64,000 nt of DNA from Burkholderiales bacterium (GTDB taxonomy: Bacteria; Pseudomonadota; Gammaproteobacteria; Burkholderiales; Burkholderiaceae_C): positions 310,001 to 374,000 of the forward strand of contig JAFKGD010000001.1 in assembly GCA_017307855.1 (NCBI GenBank), written 5' to 3'. The notes beneath the pieces are model-generated. The model saw only the letters and a program-made list of their open reading frames with translations, did not search any database and had not been told where the DNA came from. Each line of letters begins with the position of its first letter. The first letter of the stretch is position 1. This document shows, in pieces, positions 47,481-57,445 of the stretch. The position numbers and the translations under genes are program-made.

Positions 47481-49105
47481 GGCAGCGCGGACGCGCCCAG
47501 TTCCGGTACAGCCTCAGGCGAGGGCCGCGCGGCGCCGGCCTGCATCGTCACGGCCGGCAGGCGGAAGTTGGCAACCAGGACGGACAACGCCTGCGCCTGA
47601 TAGCGCAGGCTCTCGGCCGCCGCCGCGCTCTGCTCGACCAGCGCCGCGTTCTGCTGCGTCACGCGGTCGAGCTGGGTCACGGCGTCCCCCACTTGCGCGA
47701 TCCCCTTGGTCTGCTCGATGGACGCACCCGAGATCTCGCCGACGAGGTCGCGCACGCGCACGACCTGGGTGAGGATGGTTTCCATGCTCGTGCCCGCCTG
47801 CGTGGCCTGGCTGGTGCCCTGTTCCACCTTGGACATGTTGGCGCCGATCAGCGAGCGGATCTCCTTGGCGGCATCGGCGCTGCGCTGGGCGAGCGAGCGG
47901 ACCTCGCTGGCCACCACCGCGAAGCCGCGGCCCTGCTCGCCCGCGCGGGCCGCCTCCACCGCCGCGTTGAGCGCCAGGATGTTGGTCTGGAACGCGATGC
48001 CGTCGATCACGCCGATGATCTCGGCGATCCGGCCCGAGGCATGGGCGATTTCCTGCATGGTGTCCACAACCCGCGCCACCACCGATCCGCCCTGCGTCGC
48101 GGCCTCCGCCGTGGATCCGGCCAGCGAGCTCGCCTGCTGCGCGGACTCGCTGTTGCTCCTGACGATGCTGACCAGCTCCTCCATCGAGGCGGCGGTCTGC
48201 TCGAGATTGCCGGCCTGCTCCTCGGTGCGCTGGCTCAGGTCGGCATTGCCGGTGGCGATCTCGCTCGATCCCGTGGCGATGCTGTCGCTGCTGTCCCGCA
48301 CCTGGCGCACGACTGCCGACAGGCGGTCATTCATGGCCGCCAGCGCCTTGAGCACGGCGGCCGCCTCGTCGCGGCCCTGCGTGTCCGGCTGCGACGTCAG
48401 ATCCCCGGCCGCCACGGTCTCGGCCACCTGCACTGCCTGTGCCAGCGGCACGACGATCGAGCGCGAGATGAACACGGCCAGAGCGATCCCGATCAACAGG
48501 GCCGTCGCCAGCAGCCCCGCCGCGAACAACAGCGCATCCCGGTAGCCCGCGCGGGCTTTCGCCGCCGCGCCATCGGAGCCCTTGAGGTTGATATCGACCA
48601 GTTCGCCGATGCCGGCCAGCGCTGCGTCGAACGCCGTGGCGGCGTCGCCCGAGGCGAGATTGCGCGCATCGGCCAGCCTGGCCGCGCCACCGTCGAGCAA
48701 GGCCTGCACGTCGCCTTCGGCACGCGCATAGGCCTGCCATTGCCGGCCGAAAGCTTCGTAGGCTTTCAGTTCGTCAGGCGATGAGATCAGCTTCTCGTAG
48801 CGCGCCAGCAGCGGCGGCATGCGGGCGCTCATGTATTCGTCGCGCAGCGCCTTGAGCCGCTCTCGCGTCGCGTCGTCGCCCGCGGACAGGCGTGTCAGCG
48901 CCACACGGCGCGCGGCGTTGGCGCTGGCCCGCAGGTCACTCAGTACCTGCACGCTGGGCAGCCAGTTCTCGCTGAGGTCGAGCACGCTGTCATTCACGCG
49001 CTGGGTGGAGCGGATGCCGGCGAGGCCGGTGGCGAGCAGCAGCAGCAACAACACGGTGAAGGCCATGGCGAGGCGCTGGCCGATGGTCAGGTTTCTGAGT
49101 TTCAT
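47468..49105 (-). CDS. Methyl-accepting chemotaxis protein, 4HB sensor type
   Basis: 545 residues. TM1 (about 10-30), a helical periplasmic 4HB_MCP domain (about 35-190), TM2 (about 192-212), HAMP, and a signalling domain with the tip [25 protein letters not shown] (written here in parts: [24 protein letters not shown]). The C terminus ends in ALPQPA and lacks the CheR/CheB docking peptide that the other MCP has. Downstream of cheB after 54 bp, possibly the last gene of the operon. A 158-bp stretch is almost identical to the other MCP. Confidence 0.95.
   Translation of the reverse strand: MKLRNLTIGQRLAMAFTVLLLLLLATGLAGIRSTQRVNDSVLDLSENWLPSVQVLSDLRASANAARRVALTRLSAGDDATRERLKALRDEYMSARMPPLLARYEKLISSPDELKAYEAFGRQWQAYARAEGDVQALLDGGAARLADARNLASGDAATAFDAALAGIGELVDINLKGSDGAAAKARAGYRDALLFAAGLLATALLIGIALAVFISRSIVVPLAQAVQVAETVAAGDLTSQPDTQGRDEAAAVLKALAAMNDRLSAVVRQVRDSSDSIATGSSEIATGNADLSQRTEEQAGNLEQTAASMEELVSIVRSNSESAQQASSLAGSTAEAATQGGSVVARVVDTMQEIAHASGRIAEIIGVIDGIAFQTNILALNAAVEAARAGEQGRGFAVVASEVRSLAQRSADAAKEIRSLIGANMSKVEQGTSQATQAGTSMETILTQVVRVRDLVGEISGASIEQTKGIAQVGDAVTQLDRVTQQNAALVEQSAAAAESLRYQAQALSVLVANFRLPAVTMQAGAARPSPEAVPELGASALPQPA
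47862..48019. repeat. MCP signalling-tip DNA repeat, copy 1
   Basis: 158 bp that match 54905-55062 at all but two positions (47873 A/G and 47942 C/T, both synonymous by frame). It codes for the receptor tip region of the first MCP. Confidence 0.9.
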
Positions 49106-49159
49106 GATGGTTCGTTCGACAGGTTCGACTTTCGTGGCTGCAAGCGTGGCCCGGCGCCT

Positions 49160-50212
49160 TCAGATGCGAAGGCGCTGGCCGCTGCGGATGTGCTGCAGCA
49201 GGCGCGGCGCGATCTCGTGCAGCGGCAGCACCTGATCTACCCCGCCGGCCGCCACGGCCTCGCGAGGCATGCCGTACACCACGCAGGTGTCCTCGTTCTG
49301 GGCGTAGGTCCTGGCTCCGGCCTGGTGCATCGCCGCCATGCCGGCCGCGCCATCGCGCCCCATGCCGGTCAGGATCACGCCGGCCGCATTGGCGCCGGCC
49401 AATTGCGCGGCGGAATGGAAGAGCACGTCCACCGACGGGCGGTGGCGGTTGACGGGCTCGGCATCCGACAGGGCCGTCACGTAGTTGGAGCCGTCACGGC
49501 GCAGCAGGAGATGCGAATGCCCCGGCGCGACGAACGCATGCCCTGGCAGGATGCGCTCGCCGCCGGCGGCTTCGCGCACGGTGAGCGCGCAGGAGCGGTC
49601 CAGCCGGGCCGCGAACGAGGGCGTGAATTGCGCCGGCATGTGCTGCACGATCAGGATCCCGGGGCTGTCCGGCGGCATGCCCGCGAGCAGTTCCCGTATC
49701 GCCTCGGTGCCGCCGGTCGAGGCGCCCACGACGATCAGCTTCTCGCTGGAGACGAACGCCGGCCCGCCCAGGCGGGGTGCGGGGCGCGGGACGCTGCTGC
49801 GCACGCCCACCCGCGCGGCCGCCGCGGCGCGCAGCCGCGCGCAGATGTCCGCTGCGTAATCGCGCATGCCGTTCTCGATACCCAGCCGCGGCTTGGTGAC
49901 GAAATCGACGGCCCCGAGTTCGAGGGCGCGCAGCGTGAGCTCACCGCCTCGCTCGGTCAGGCTGGAGACCATCAGCACGGGCATCGGCCGGGTGCGCATG
50001 AGCGACTCCAGGAAGTCCAGCCCGTTCATCACCGGCATCTCGACATCCAGCGTCAGGACATGGGGCCGCAGCGCCTCGATCTTCTCGAGCGCATGGACCG
50101 GGTTGGGCGCGGTGCCGACGACTTCCATGTCGTGCTGCGCGCCGATGATCTCGGTGAGTACCTTGCGGATCAGCGCCGAATCGTCCACCACCAGTACGCG
50201 GATCCTGTTCAT
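49160..50212 (-). CDS. cheB: Chemotaxis methylesterase/deamidase CheB
   Basis: 350 residues. Receiver domain ([14 protein letters not shown], phospho-Asp56 in [12 protein letters not shown]) followed by the methylesterase domain with catalytic Ser in [12 protein letters not shown], His in [10 protein letters not shown] and Asp in [11 protein letters not shown]. Removes receptor methyl esters when phosphorylated by CheA. Overlaps cheD by 4 bp. Last che gene of the operon proper. Confidence 0.97.
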   Translation of the reverse strand: MNRIRVLVVDDSALIRKVLTEIIGAQHDMEVVGTAPNPVHALEKIEALRPHVLTLDVEMPVMNGLDFLESLMRTRPMPVLMVSSLTERGGELTLRALELGAVDFVTKPRLGIENGMRDYAADICARLRAAAAARVGVRSSVPRPAPRLGGPAFVSSEKLIVVGASTGGTEAIRELLAGMPPDSPGILIVQHMPAQFTPSFAARLDRSCALTVREAAGGERILPGHAFVAPGHSHLLLRRDGSNYVTALSDAEPVNRHRPSVDVLFHSAAQLAGANAAGVILTGMGRDGAAGMAAMHQAGARTYAQNEDTCVVYGMPREAVAAGGVDQVLPLHEIAPRLLQHIRSGQRLRI

Positions 50213-50823
50213 GGTCCCTCCTGGAACAGCTCGACGGTGCCGGCGATCGGCGTCGCGACCAGCTGGCGGCGATAGCTGGATTCATGGCTGAGCCACTGGC
50301 GCGGCGTCTCTCCCGCCAGCCGCCTCACGCGGGCCTCGCCGGTCCGGGGAAAGTACGCGACCTTGCGGGCGCAGGTGTCCTCCAGGTCGCGCGCCAGCAG
50401 CGGAATGCCTTCGCGGGCCAGGAACTCCAGCACGAACTGCGCGTTGCGCCGCCCGATGCCGGCCTGCGTCATGCCCGCGACCACGTTGGCTCCGCCGAAG
50501 ACCTTGGCCTCCAGCCGGTCGCGCCGCGCGCCGTTCTTGACCAGCTGGTTGATCAGCACCTCCATCGCATAGGCGCCGTAGCGGGCCGGCTCGGAGGCGA
50601 AGGCGTCGTCGCCGGCCTCGGGCAGCATGAAGTGGTTCATGCCACCGATGCCGGAGTGCCGGTCGCGGATGCAGGCGGCCACGCAGGAGCCGAGCACGGT
50701 CACCAGCACCTTGTCTTCGCCGGTGATGTGATAGTGGCCCGGCAGAACCTTGATCGCGGGCTTTCCGAACACCGGATCGAAGTAGGCATTGCCGGATGGC
50801 GATTGCACGAGACCGGTCGTCAT
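50209..50823 (-). CDS. cheD: Chemoreceptor glutamine deamidase CheD
   Basis: 204 residues. Catalytic Cys47 in [14 protein letters not shown] and His64 in GGMNHFMLP, 17 residues apart as in Thermotoga CheD (Cys27, His44). It converts receptor Gln to Glu and, in CheC-containing species, is bound by CheC. The operon also encodes a CheX/CheC-like protein, which fits that pairing. ATGA overlaps with cheR upstream and cheB downstream. Confidence 0.96.
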   Translation of the reverse strand: MTTGLVQSPSGNAYFDPVFGKPAIKVLPGHYHITGEDKVLVTVLGSCVAACIRDRHSGIGGMNHFMLPEAGDDAFASEPARYGAYAMEVLINQLVKNGARRDRLEAKVFGGANVVAGMTQAGIGRRNAQFVLEFLAREGIPLLARDLEDTCARKVAYFPRTGEARVRRLAGETPRQWLSHESSYRRQLVATPIAGTVELFQEGP

Positions 50824-51671
50824 GCCGCCCTCCCCGCCGCGCCCGGCACGGGCTGATACACGGTATGGCCGCGCAGCCGGAAGATGTCGGCCGCCTGGAA
50901 GAAGGTCTCCGAATGCCCGGCGAACAGCAGGCCGTCCGGATGCAGCAGCGGCACGAAGCGCCGCAGCACCTGCAGTTGCGTGGCCTTGTCGAAATAGATC
51001 ATCACGTTGCGGCAGAAGATCACGTCGAACGGACGCAGGTCGGGCCACTGCGGCGCCAGCAGGTTCAACGGGCCGAACCGCACCAGGGCCGCCACCTCCG
51101 GCCTCACCCGGACCTTGCCCGCGGCGGCGCCCGTACCCCGCAGGAAGAACTGCCGCAGCCGGCTTTCTTCGAGGTGTTCGACCCGGCTGGCGTCATACAC
51201 GCCGGCGCGGGCGGTGGCCAGGACTTCGGTGTCCAGGTCGGTCGCCACGATGTGCGCGGCGGGCGTGCCGGCGCCGGCGGCTTCCATGAGCGTGATGGCG
51301 ATCGAATACGGCTCCTCGCCGGTGGAAGCCGCGCAGCACCACACCCGCAGCGGCCGGTCGCGCCACACCCGGCGCGCGTGCTCGGCCAGGATCGGGAAGT
51401 GATGTGCCTCGCGGAAGAACGACGTCAGGTTGGTCGTCAGGGCGTTGGTGAAGGGCTCCCACTCGGCGCTGGCCGGGTCGTCCAGCTCGGCCAGATAGCG
51501 GCTGAAACTGTTCATGCCGCGCTCGCGCAGCCGGCGCGACAGGCGGCTGTACACCATCTCCTGCTTGCTGGACGCCAGGGCAATGCCCGCCCGGCCACGG
51601 ATGAGCTCGCGCACCCGCCCGAAGTCGGCCAGCGTGAACTCGAACTCGCGCGTGGCGGCGGCGGATGTCAT
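50820..51671 (-). CDS. cheR: Chemotaxis receptor methyltransferase CheR
   Basis: 283 residues. Methylates receptor glutamates with SAM. N-terminal helical domain (DFGRVRELIRGRAGIAL) and the SAM site in VWCCAASTGEEPYSIA, then VATDLDTEVLATAR and VIFCRNVMIYFD. The MCP with a DWESF tail in the same operon would recruit it through its beta-subdomain. Overlaps cheD. Confidence 0.96.
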   Translation of the reverse strand: MTSAAATREFEFTLADFGRVRELIRGRAGIALASSKQEMVYSRLSRRLRERGMNSFSRYLAELDDPASAEWEPFTNALTTNLTSFFREAHHFPILAEHARRVWRDRPLRVWCCAASTGEEPYSIAITLMEAAGAGTPAAHIVATDLDTEVLATARAGVYDASRVEHLEESRLRQFFLRGTGAAAGKVRVRPEVAALVRFGPLNLLAPQWPDLRPFDVIFCRNVMIYFDKATQLQVLRRFVPLLHPDGLLFAGHSETFFQAADIFRLRGHTVYQPVPGAAGRAA

Positions 51672-51673
51672 GT

Positions 51674-52162
51674 TCAGGCCGCCTCGATGCCGGCGACCAG
51701 GGCATCGACATCCAGCAGGATCAGCATGCGATCGCCCTGCATGCCCAGGCCGGTGATGCAGCTGGCATCGATGGCAGCCATCTCCGGACCCGGCCGGACC
51801 TGGGAGGCCGGCAGCGTCACGACGTCCGAGACACCATCGACCACGATGCCGATCACGCGGGTGCCGACATTGACGATGATGTGCACGGAGGTGCCCTCGC
51901 CTTCGGCGGTCGGCAGGCCGAAGCGCACCCGCAGGTCCATCACCGGCACGATGATGCCGCGCAGGTTGATGACGCCCCTGACGTGGGCCGGCGCGTTGGC
52001 GATGCGCGTGACGGGTTCGCGTCCACGGATCTCCTGGACTTTCAGGATGTCGATCCCGTAGTGCTCGCCGCCCAGGCGGAAGGTCAGGAGCTCCTGGCCC
52101 GCCTCGGAGGCCTCGGACAGGGCCGCGGCGGCGGACATTTCTGGAAGGGCCATTGCATTCAT
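51674..52162 (-). CDS. cheW: CheW coupling protein
   Basis: 162 residues. Links CheA to receptors. LLTFRLGGEHYGIDILKVQEIRG and RGIIVPVMDLRVRFGLP are the two SH3-like subdomain marks. An extra N-terminal stretch of about 20 residues is Ala/Ser-rich. Preceded by an AACGAGGAA ribosome site; cheR starts 2 bp after its stop. Confidence 0.96.
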   Translation of the reverse strand: MNAMALPEMSAAAALSEASEAGQELLTFRLGGEHYGIDILKVQEIRGREPVTRIANAPAHVRGVINLRGIIVPVMDLRVRFGLPTAEGEGTSVHIIVNVGTRVIGIVVDGVSDVVTLPASQVRPGPEMAAIDASCITGLGMQGDRMLILLDVDALVAGIEAA

Positions 52163-52188
52163 GCGGTGTTCCTCGTTGGGGATGGGTT

Positions 52189-54006
52189 TCAGGCCACGCA
52201 CTCGCGGGCCGTCGGAGACAGGGCCATGTCGCACAGCTCGGCGGGGTCGAGGATGAGCGCCACGCGCCCATCGCCCAGGATGGTTGCGCCCGACACGCCC
52301 TGGACCTTGCGCCAGTTGGCCTCCAGGCTCTTGATCACCACCTGGTGCTGGCCGCACAGCGCGTCGACCAGCAGCGCGAACTGGCGCTTGCCGGCATCGA
52401 CGATGACCAGGATGCCGTCCTCTTCCTGGTGCCGTGCGCCCTCGATGCCGAACAGCTCATGCAGCGCCACCACGGGCAGGTATTGGCCACGCACCTGCAC
52501 CACGCGGCCGCGGCCGGTGACCGACTTCACGCCACCGGCAGCCGGGCGCACGGACTCGACGATGCCCGACAGGGGCAGGATGAACATCTCCTGGCCGACG
52601 GTGACGGAGAGCCCGTCGAGGATGGCGAGGGTCAGCGGCAGGCGCACGGCAATGCGCGTTCCCTGGCCCGGCGCGCTGTGGATTTCCACGCGCCCGCCCA
52701 GCGCGGCGATGTTGCTGCGCACGACGTCCATGCCGACGCCCCGGCCCGACACGTCCGTCACGGCCTCGGCGGTGGAGAAGCCCGGCTCGAAGATCAGGTT
52801 CCAGACCTGGCTGTCGGTGGGGTTCTCCGGCACGCCCATGCCGCGCTCGAGGGCCTTGTCCAGGATGCGGCTGCGAGAGAGTCCCCGGCCGTCGTCGGCC
52901 ACCTCGATCACGATGTCGCCGCCCTGGTGCGAGGCCGACAGGGAGATCGTGCCGGCCGCCGGCTTGCCGCAGGCGATGCGCTCGGCGGCGGATTCGATGC
53001 CGTGGTCCAGGCTGTTGCGCACCAGGTGCGTGAGGGGATCGACGATCTTCTCGATCAGGCCCTTGTCCAGCTCGGTGTGCTCGCCGCTCATGCGCAGATC
53101 GACCGACTTGCCCAGCCGGGCCGCGAGGTCGCGGACGACGCGGGGGAAGCGGTTGAAGACGGCCGAGATCGGCATCATGCGGATCGCCATGGCGGCCTCC
53201 TGCAGGTCGCGCGTGTTGCGGTCGAGCTGGGCCAGCGCCGACGAGAGCCGCTCGCCCAGGCGCACGTCGCCGCCGCCAGCGGTCTGCGCCAGCATGGCCT
53301 GGGTGATGACCAGTTCGCCCACCAGGTTGATCAGCTGGTCGACCTTCTCCACGCTCACGCGGATCGAGCTGTGCTCGGACGCAATGGGCGCGGAAGGCGC
53401 CGAACCGGCTGCCGCACTGGCGACAGTGGCAACGGCCGCCGGCGGCACATCGCCGGCCGCCGCGGCGCACTGCTGCACGGGCGCTGCAGCCGGCGCAGGC
53501 GCAGCGGCAGGCACGCCGGCAGACGCAGGCAGGTCGTCGAAGAATCCGAAAGCCGTCCCTTCGCCCTTGGCAGGCGCGCGGGCTTCGGCCGGTGCCGGTG
53601 GCGTGGCCGGCGCCTGTGCGTCGCCGGCCAGTTCGGCCAGGCGACGGCACAGGCGCTCGCCTTCCGCTGCGCCCGCCTGGTCCGGCTCTTCGCGCGCGGC
53701 GATCAGGCTGCCGATGTGATCGGTGGCCTGCAGCAGCGCATCCACCATCGGCGTGGTCAGCGACAGCTGCCGGTTGCGCAGCCGGTCCAGCAACGATTCG
53801 AGCACGTGCGCCACGCTGGTGACCGACGACAGGCCGAAGGTGGCCGAGCCGCCCTTGATCGAATGCGCGGCACGGAAGATGTCGTTGAAGTCGGCGGGCG
53901 TGGCGTGCGCCACGTCCAGGGCCAGCAGGCGCGCTTCCATGGCGGCCAGGTGCTCCTGGGCCTCTTCGACGAAGATCGCCAGGAATTCGCTCATGTCCAG
54001 ATTCAT
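52189..54006 (-). CDS. cheA: Chemotaxis histidine kinase CheA
   Basis: 605 residues. P1 HPt with phospho-acceptor His48 in RAAHSIKGGSATFG, a low-complexity Pro/Ala linker (about 150-220, no clear P2), P3 dimerisation helices, P4 kinase (HLVRNSLDHGIESA; EVADDGRGLSRSRI; GRGVGMDVV) and a CheW-like P5. The ATG at 54006 is preferred over the GTG at 54009 because GGAGG is better spaced. It phosphorylates CheY and CheB. Confidence 0.96.
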   Translation of the reverse strand: MNLDMSEFLAIFVEEAQEHLAAMEARLLALDVAHATPADFNDIFRAAHSIKGGSATFGLSSVTSVAHVLESLLDRLRNRQLSLTTPMVDALLQATDHIGSLIAAREEPDQAGAAEGERLCRRLAELAGDAQAPATPPAPAEARAPAKGEGTAFGFFDDLPASAGVPAAAPAPAAAPVQQCAAAAGDVPPAAVATVASAAAGSAPSAPIASEHSSIRVSVEKVDQLINLVGELVITQAMLAQTAGGGDVRLGERLSSALAQLDRNTRDLQEAAMAIRMMPISAVFNRFPRVVRDLAARLGKSVDLRMSGEHTELDKGLIEKIVDPLTHLVRNSLDHGIESAAERIACGKPAAGTISLSASHQGGDIVIEVADDGRGLSRSRILDKALERGMGVPENPTDSQVWNLIFEPGFSTAEAVTDVSGRGVGMDVVRSNIAALGGRVEIHSAPGQGTRIAVRLPLTLAILDGLSVTVGQEMFILPLSGIVESVRPAAGGVKSVTGRGRVVQVRGQYLPVVALHELFGIEGARHQEEDGILVIVDAGKRQFALLVDALCGQHQVVIKSLEANWRKVQGVSGATILGDGRVALILDPAELCDMALSPTARECVA

Positions 54007-54043
54007 CACGTCCTCCGGTGCGCCGATCGCTTCGCCTCGGCGG

Positions 54044-54409
54044 TCAGGCCAGCACGCGGCCGATGACCGAGAGCAGCATCTGCGGATCGAACGGCTTGAC
54101 CATCCAGCCGGTGAGGCCGGCCGCGCGGCCGGCCTGTTTCATCTCGGCACTCGACTCGGTGGTGAGCATCAGGATGGGCGCGCTGCGGTAGTTGTCCAGC
54201 GCGCGCAATTCACGCGTCAGCGTCAAGCCGTCCATGTTGGGCATGTTCTGGTCGGTGATGACGAGGTCCACCTGCGCGCTGGAGGCCTTGCTGAGCCCGT
54301 CGACGCCGTCGACGGCCTCGATCACGTCGTAGCCGCCCATGCGCAGGGTCGTGGCGACCATCTGGCGGATGGAGGTGGAGTCGTCAACGGTAAGTACGGT
54401 CTTGGTCAT
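54044..54409 (-). CDS. cheY: CheY-like response regulator (second copy)
   Basis: 121 residues. TVDDSTSIRQMV, phospho-Asp in LVITDQNMPNMDG, Thr in MLTTESS and Lys in WMVKPFDP, the conserved tyrosine/tryptophan region is W in LTGWMVK. Placed between the MCP and cheA, it is the kind of CheY typical of operons with an alternative motility or non-flagellar output, but could equally be the flagellar one. The other CheY of the operon begins it at 57407. Confidence 0.93.
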   Translation of the reverse strand: MTKTVLTVDDSTSIRQMVATTLRMGGYDVIEAVDGVDGLSKASSAQVDLVITDQNMPNMDGLTLTRELRALDNYRSAPILMLTTESSAEMKQAGRAAGLTGWMVKPFDPQMLLSVIGRVLA

Positions 54410-54426
54410 GGCGGGTCCTGTCCGGC

Positions 54427-56133
54427 TCAGAAGCTTTCCCAATCGGCGTCGGCCCCGGCGGCGGCCAGCGCGGGACGCGCCATGGCGCGGGCTCCGGGCG
54501 TGGTGGGCTTCTGTGCGGCGGGCAGCTTCCTGGCGGGTCGGGCAGCGGCCACGGCGGCCGGAGCCATCGTGGCAAGCGGCTGGACGTCGGCCTGCGAACC
54601 GGTGCGGAAGACCGCGACCGAGCGGACCAGCTGATCGGCCTTGCTGCGCAGGATGTCTGCTGCCGCGGCGGATTCCTCCACCAGCGCGGCGTTCTGCTGC
54701 GTCGCCTGATCCATCTGCGTGACGGCCTGGCCGACCTGCGCGACGCCATCGCTCTGTTCGCGGCTGGCTGCGCTGATCTCGCCCATGATGTCGGTCACGC
54801 GGCGCACGGCCTCGACGATCTCGGCCATGGTGCGGCCAGCCTGGTCGACCAGGCTGGTGCCCTGCTCCACCCGCTCGACGCTGGCGCCGATCAGCCCCTT
54901 GATTTCCTTGGCGGCGTCGGCGCTGCGCTGGGCGAGCGAGCGGACCTCGCTGGCCACCACCGCGAAGCCGCGGCCCTGCTCGCCTGCGCGGGCCGCCTCC
55001 ACCGCCGCGTTGAGCGCCAGGATGTTGGTCTGGAACGCGATGCCGTCGATCACGCCGATGATGTCCGAGATCTTCTGCGAGCTGTCGTTGATGTCCTTCA
55101 TGGTCTCGACCACGCGGCCGACCACGTCGCCGCCATTGACCGCCACCGACGAGGCCCGCATGGCCAGCTGGTTCGCCTGCTGGGCGTTCTCGGCGTTTTG
55201 CCGCACCGTGGAGTTGAGCTCTTCCATCGATGCCGCGGTTTCCTCCAGCGCCGAGGCCTGCTGCTCGGTGCGGCCGGACAGTTCGTTGTTGCCGCTGGCG
55301 ATCTGCCCGCTGGCCGAGGCGACGCTGTCCGCGTTGCGCCGCACTTCGTCGACCAGGCCAGCCAGTGTCTCGCGCATGGTGGCCAGGGCGCGCAGCAGCG
55401 TGGCCACTTCGTCGCGGCCATCGGCCGTGATCGCCGACGTGAGATCGCCGGCGGTGATTGCCTCGGCCGCGCGGACCGCCCGGCCGAGCGGCACGGTGAT
55501 GGAACGCGTGGCCAGGTAAGCCAGCAGCGCACCCAGGACCACCGCGAGCAGGCCACCCAGGCCCATCAGCCACTGGCTGCGGTGCGCGTCCGAGAGGGTC
55601 TGGCCGGCCTCGACGTCGCTCGCGCGGACCATGCCGTCGATGGCTGTGGACAAGGCGGAGAGATAGGTTTCGGCGCGCGGCGCGAGATCGCGGTCGATGG
55701 CGGCGGTCACGTCCTGCCCGGCAAGCTTGGCCTTGACGATCTCGCCGCGGCGCAGCGTGTAGGCCTCGCGCGCCGCCGTGACCTTCTCGAGCAGCACCCT
55801 GAGTTCGGCCTCGGTGACCAGGCCATCGAGTGTCTTGAGCATGCTGCCGACGTCGGCGCTGGTCTTCTCGATGTCCTTCTGCAACGATGCCACGTAGGCG
55901 GCATCGTTGCTGTGCAGCAGGGCCTGCGTGCGGACGTAGTTCAGCCGGATCTCGGCCGCCCACTCGCGGGCCATGACCTCGCGCTTCTGCACCACGGCGC
56001 GCTGGGTTTCGAATTCGCCGGCCAGCAGGCCCAGGCGCTGCATCCCCAGCAGGGCAACAAGCCCCGTCACCGCGACGAGCAGGCCGAAAGCGATGGCCAG
56101 GCGGCCGCCTATCTTGAGTTGAGTGAGTTTCAC
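54427..56133 (-). CDS. Methyl-accepting chemotaxis protein with C-terminal DWESF peptide
   Basis: 568 residues. TM1 (about 10-30), helical periplasmic 4HB-type sensor (about 35-190), TM2 (about 193-213), HAMP and signalling domain with the tip [11 protein letters not shown]. It ends ...ADADWESF; the E. coli receptors Tsr and Tar end NWETF, which binds CheR and CheB. So it likely is a high-abundance-type receptor able to help methylate others. A Pro/Ala linker precedes the pentapeptide. Start is GTG with AAGGGGA upstream; the open frame further upstream is not used. Confidence 0.94.
   Translation of the reverse strand: MKLTQLKIGGRLAIAFGLLVAVTGLVALLGMQRLGLLAGEFETQRAVVQKREVMAREWAAEIRLNYVRTQALLHSNDAAYVASLQKDIEKTSADVGSMLKTLDGLVTEAELRVLLEKVTAAREAYTLRRGEIVKAKLAGQDVTAAIDRDLAPRAETYLSALSTAIDGMVRASDVEAGQTLSDAHRSQWLMGLGGLLAVVLGALLAYLATRSITVPLGRAVRAAEAITAGDLTSAITADGRDEVATLLRALATMRETLAGLVDEVRRNADSVASASGQIASGNNELSGRTEQQASALEETAASMEELNSTVRQNAENAQQANQLAMRASSVAVNGGDVVGRVVETMKDINDSSQKISDIIGVIDGIAFQTNILALNAAVEAARAGEQGRGFAVVASEVRSLAQRSADAAKEIKGLIGASVERVEQGTSLVDQAGRTMAEIVEAVRRVTDIMGEISAASREQSDGVAQVGQAVTQMDQATQQNAALVEESAAAADILRSKADQLVRSVAVFRTGSQADVQPLATMAPAAVAAARPARKLPAAQKPTTPGARAMARPALAAAGADADWESF
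54905..55062. repeat. MCP signalling-tip DNA repeat, copy 2
   Basis: 158 bp matching 47862-48019 except at two bases; see copy 1. Synonymous positions are conserved as well, which is unusual for divergent paralogues. Confidence 0.9.
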
Positions 56134-56149
56134 GCGATTCCCCTTCGTT

Positions 56150-56563
56150 TCAGAAAAATTCAAGATCGCCCACCACCACCGGCGCCAGCGCCACCGGCCG
56201 GCGGCAACGGGCCAGGGCGGCGAGCGCCCGTGCGGCAGACGCGAGTTCATCGTCGAGCCCGCCCGGTGGAACCCGGCCCGGCGCCAGCCCATGGCCCACC
56301 GCCAGCAGCACATTCACCCGATAGCGCGCGTGATCGAGCATCTGGCCTGCGATGTCTTCCGACTGCAGGGCCACGATGGCACCCTCGACATGGCGCTGGC
56401 GATGCGGGTTCTCGGGGTCGGCCAGCACGAGCAGGTGCTCGCGCAGGCCGTCGCGGGCCAGTGAGAGGCGATGGCGGGCGGCATCGATCTCGCGCTCCAC
56501 GGCGTCGAGTTGCTGCAGCACGCCCTGGAACACCTCGTGCAGGCCGGAGTTGACGGGCTCCAT
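56150..56563 (-). CDS. Small CheZ-like candidate phosphatase
   Basis: 137 residues, mostly helical, no homologue recognised by name. Residues 62-78 ([17 protein letters not shown]) resemble the CheZ active-site helix (AQDFQDLTGQ): Asp70 and Gln74 take the places of the catalytic Asp143 and Gln147 of E. coli CheZ, which lie four residues apart. The C terminus is VVVGDLEFF, an acidic-aromatic end recalling the CheY-binding tail of CheZ (DDLLDSLGF). Much shorter than CheZ (214 residues). It sits between the CheX-like gene (13 bp) and the MCP (16 bp). A phosphatase role is an inference from the motif and the context. Confidence 0.65.
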   Translation of the reverse strand: MEPVNSGLHEVFQGVLQQLDAVEREIDAARHRLSLARDGLREHLLVLADPENPHRQRHVEGAIVALQSEDIAGQMLDHARYRVNVLLAVGHGLAPGRVPPGGLDDELASAARALAALARCRRPVALAPVVVGDLEFF

Positions 56564-56576
56564 GGTCGTGCTCCGT

Positions 56577-57041
56577 TCAGGACGCCAGACGCAGGGCCAG
56601 CCAGCCCTGGCCGTAGCCATCGATGTCGATACGCAGCGCGGTCGCCTCGCCCTGCAACAGCTCGGGCGTGCAGGACTGCGGCGGCAGGTGCATTTCGCGC
56701 AGCGTGACGCGGGCGCCGTCGCGCGCCAGGAAGAGGCGCGAGGCGACGTTGAGCACCTCGCCGAAGGTCTCGCGCAGGTTGTCGTCCAGAGTCCTGGAGC
56801 GCACCGCCTCTTCGGCCGCCTCGGCGGGAATCAGCGCGAAGGCCGCAGCCGCTCGCCCAGCGAAGCCGATGTCGGCCAGGCAGACGCCCAACAAGGCGCC
56901 GTCACTGCCACGGTAGGCGCCGGCAAACTGCAGCGTGCCCTTGGGGGGGCTGCCGGCGACCGCTTCCACTTTGCGGCGCAGCAGTCGCGTGAGTTGCGCG
57001 CCGACCTGCGTGGCGTTGGGCAATTGGAGTGCGCTGCTCAT
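56577..57041 (-). CDS. CheX/CheC-like candidate CheY phosphatase
   Basis: 154 residues, the length of Thermotoga CheX. One catalytic-type motif: ETFGEVLNVASRLF has Glu95 and Asn98, and Pro121 comes 23 residues after Asn98, matching the family pattern [DS]-x3-E-x2-N-x22-P; only the first position is Glu91 and not Asp/Ser. Strands around GVCLADIGFAGRAAAAF support a CheC-like fold. CheX and CheC dephosphorylate CheY-P. Its place after cheY (3-bp gap) and in an operon with cheD fits. Confidence 0.72.
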   Translation of the reverse strand: MSSALQLPNATQVGAQLTRLLRRKVEAVAGSPPKGTLQFAGAYRGSDGALLGVCLADIGFAGRAAAAFALIPAEAAEEAVRSRTLDDNLRETFGEVLNVASRLFLARDGARVTLREMHLPPQSCTPELLQGEATALRIDIDGYGQGWLALRLAS

Positions 57042-57044
57042 GGC

Positions 57045-57407
57045 TCAGCCCAGGTAGTGGTCCAGCGCGTCGCGGAAGTCGTCCGAAGTGAACGGCTTGC
57101 CGATCAGGAAGGCCGCGCCGTGCACCATCGCTTCGTCGCGCATCTCGGGGCTGACTTCGGTGGTCACGAATCCGAAGGTGGTCGCGCGGCCGTTCTCGCG
57201 CAACTCGCGCAGGAACTCGATGCCCGTCTTGGAGGGCATGTTCCAGTCCGAGAGGATGAGATCGGGGGACTCGTTGAGCGTTGCCGTCAGTGCCTGGCTG
57301 CCGTCGGCGGCCTCGATGATCTGGTGGCCCCGGTAGCCTGCCTCGCGCAGCATGTGCGCGATCACCTGGCGCATCACCCGGCTGTCATCTGCAATCAGGA
57401 TCTTCAT
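57045..57407 (-). CDS. cheY: CheY-like response regulator (first gene of the che operon)
   Basis: 120 residues. ILIADDSRVMRQVIAHML, phospho-Asp in LILSDWNMPSKTG (the DWNMP form of E. coli CheY), Thr in FVTTEVS and Lys in FLIGKPFTS. First gene of the operon, upstream DNA with direct repeats and an inverted repeat. It is the likely substrate of the phosphatase candidates next to it. Confidence 0.94.
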   Translation of the reverse strand: MKILIADDSRVMRQVIAHMLREAGYRGHQIIEAADGSQALTATLNESPDLILSDWNMPSKTGIEFLRELRENGRATTFGFVTTEVSPEMRDEAMVHGAAFLIGKPFTSDDFRDALDHYLG

Positions 57408-57445
57408 GCTGAACCTCTTTCTGAATGTGGTGATTGTAATTGATT

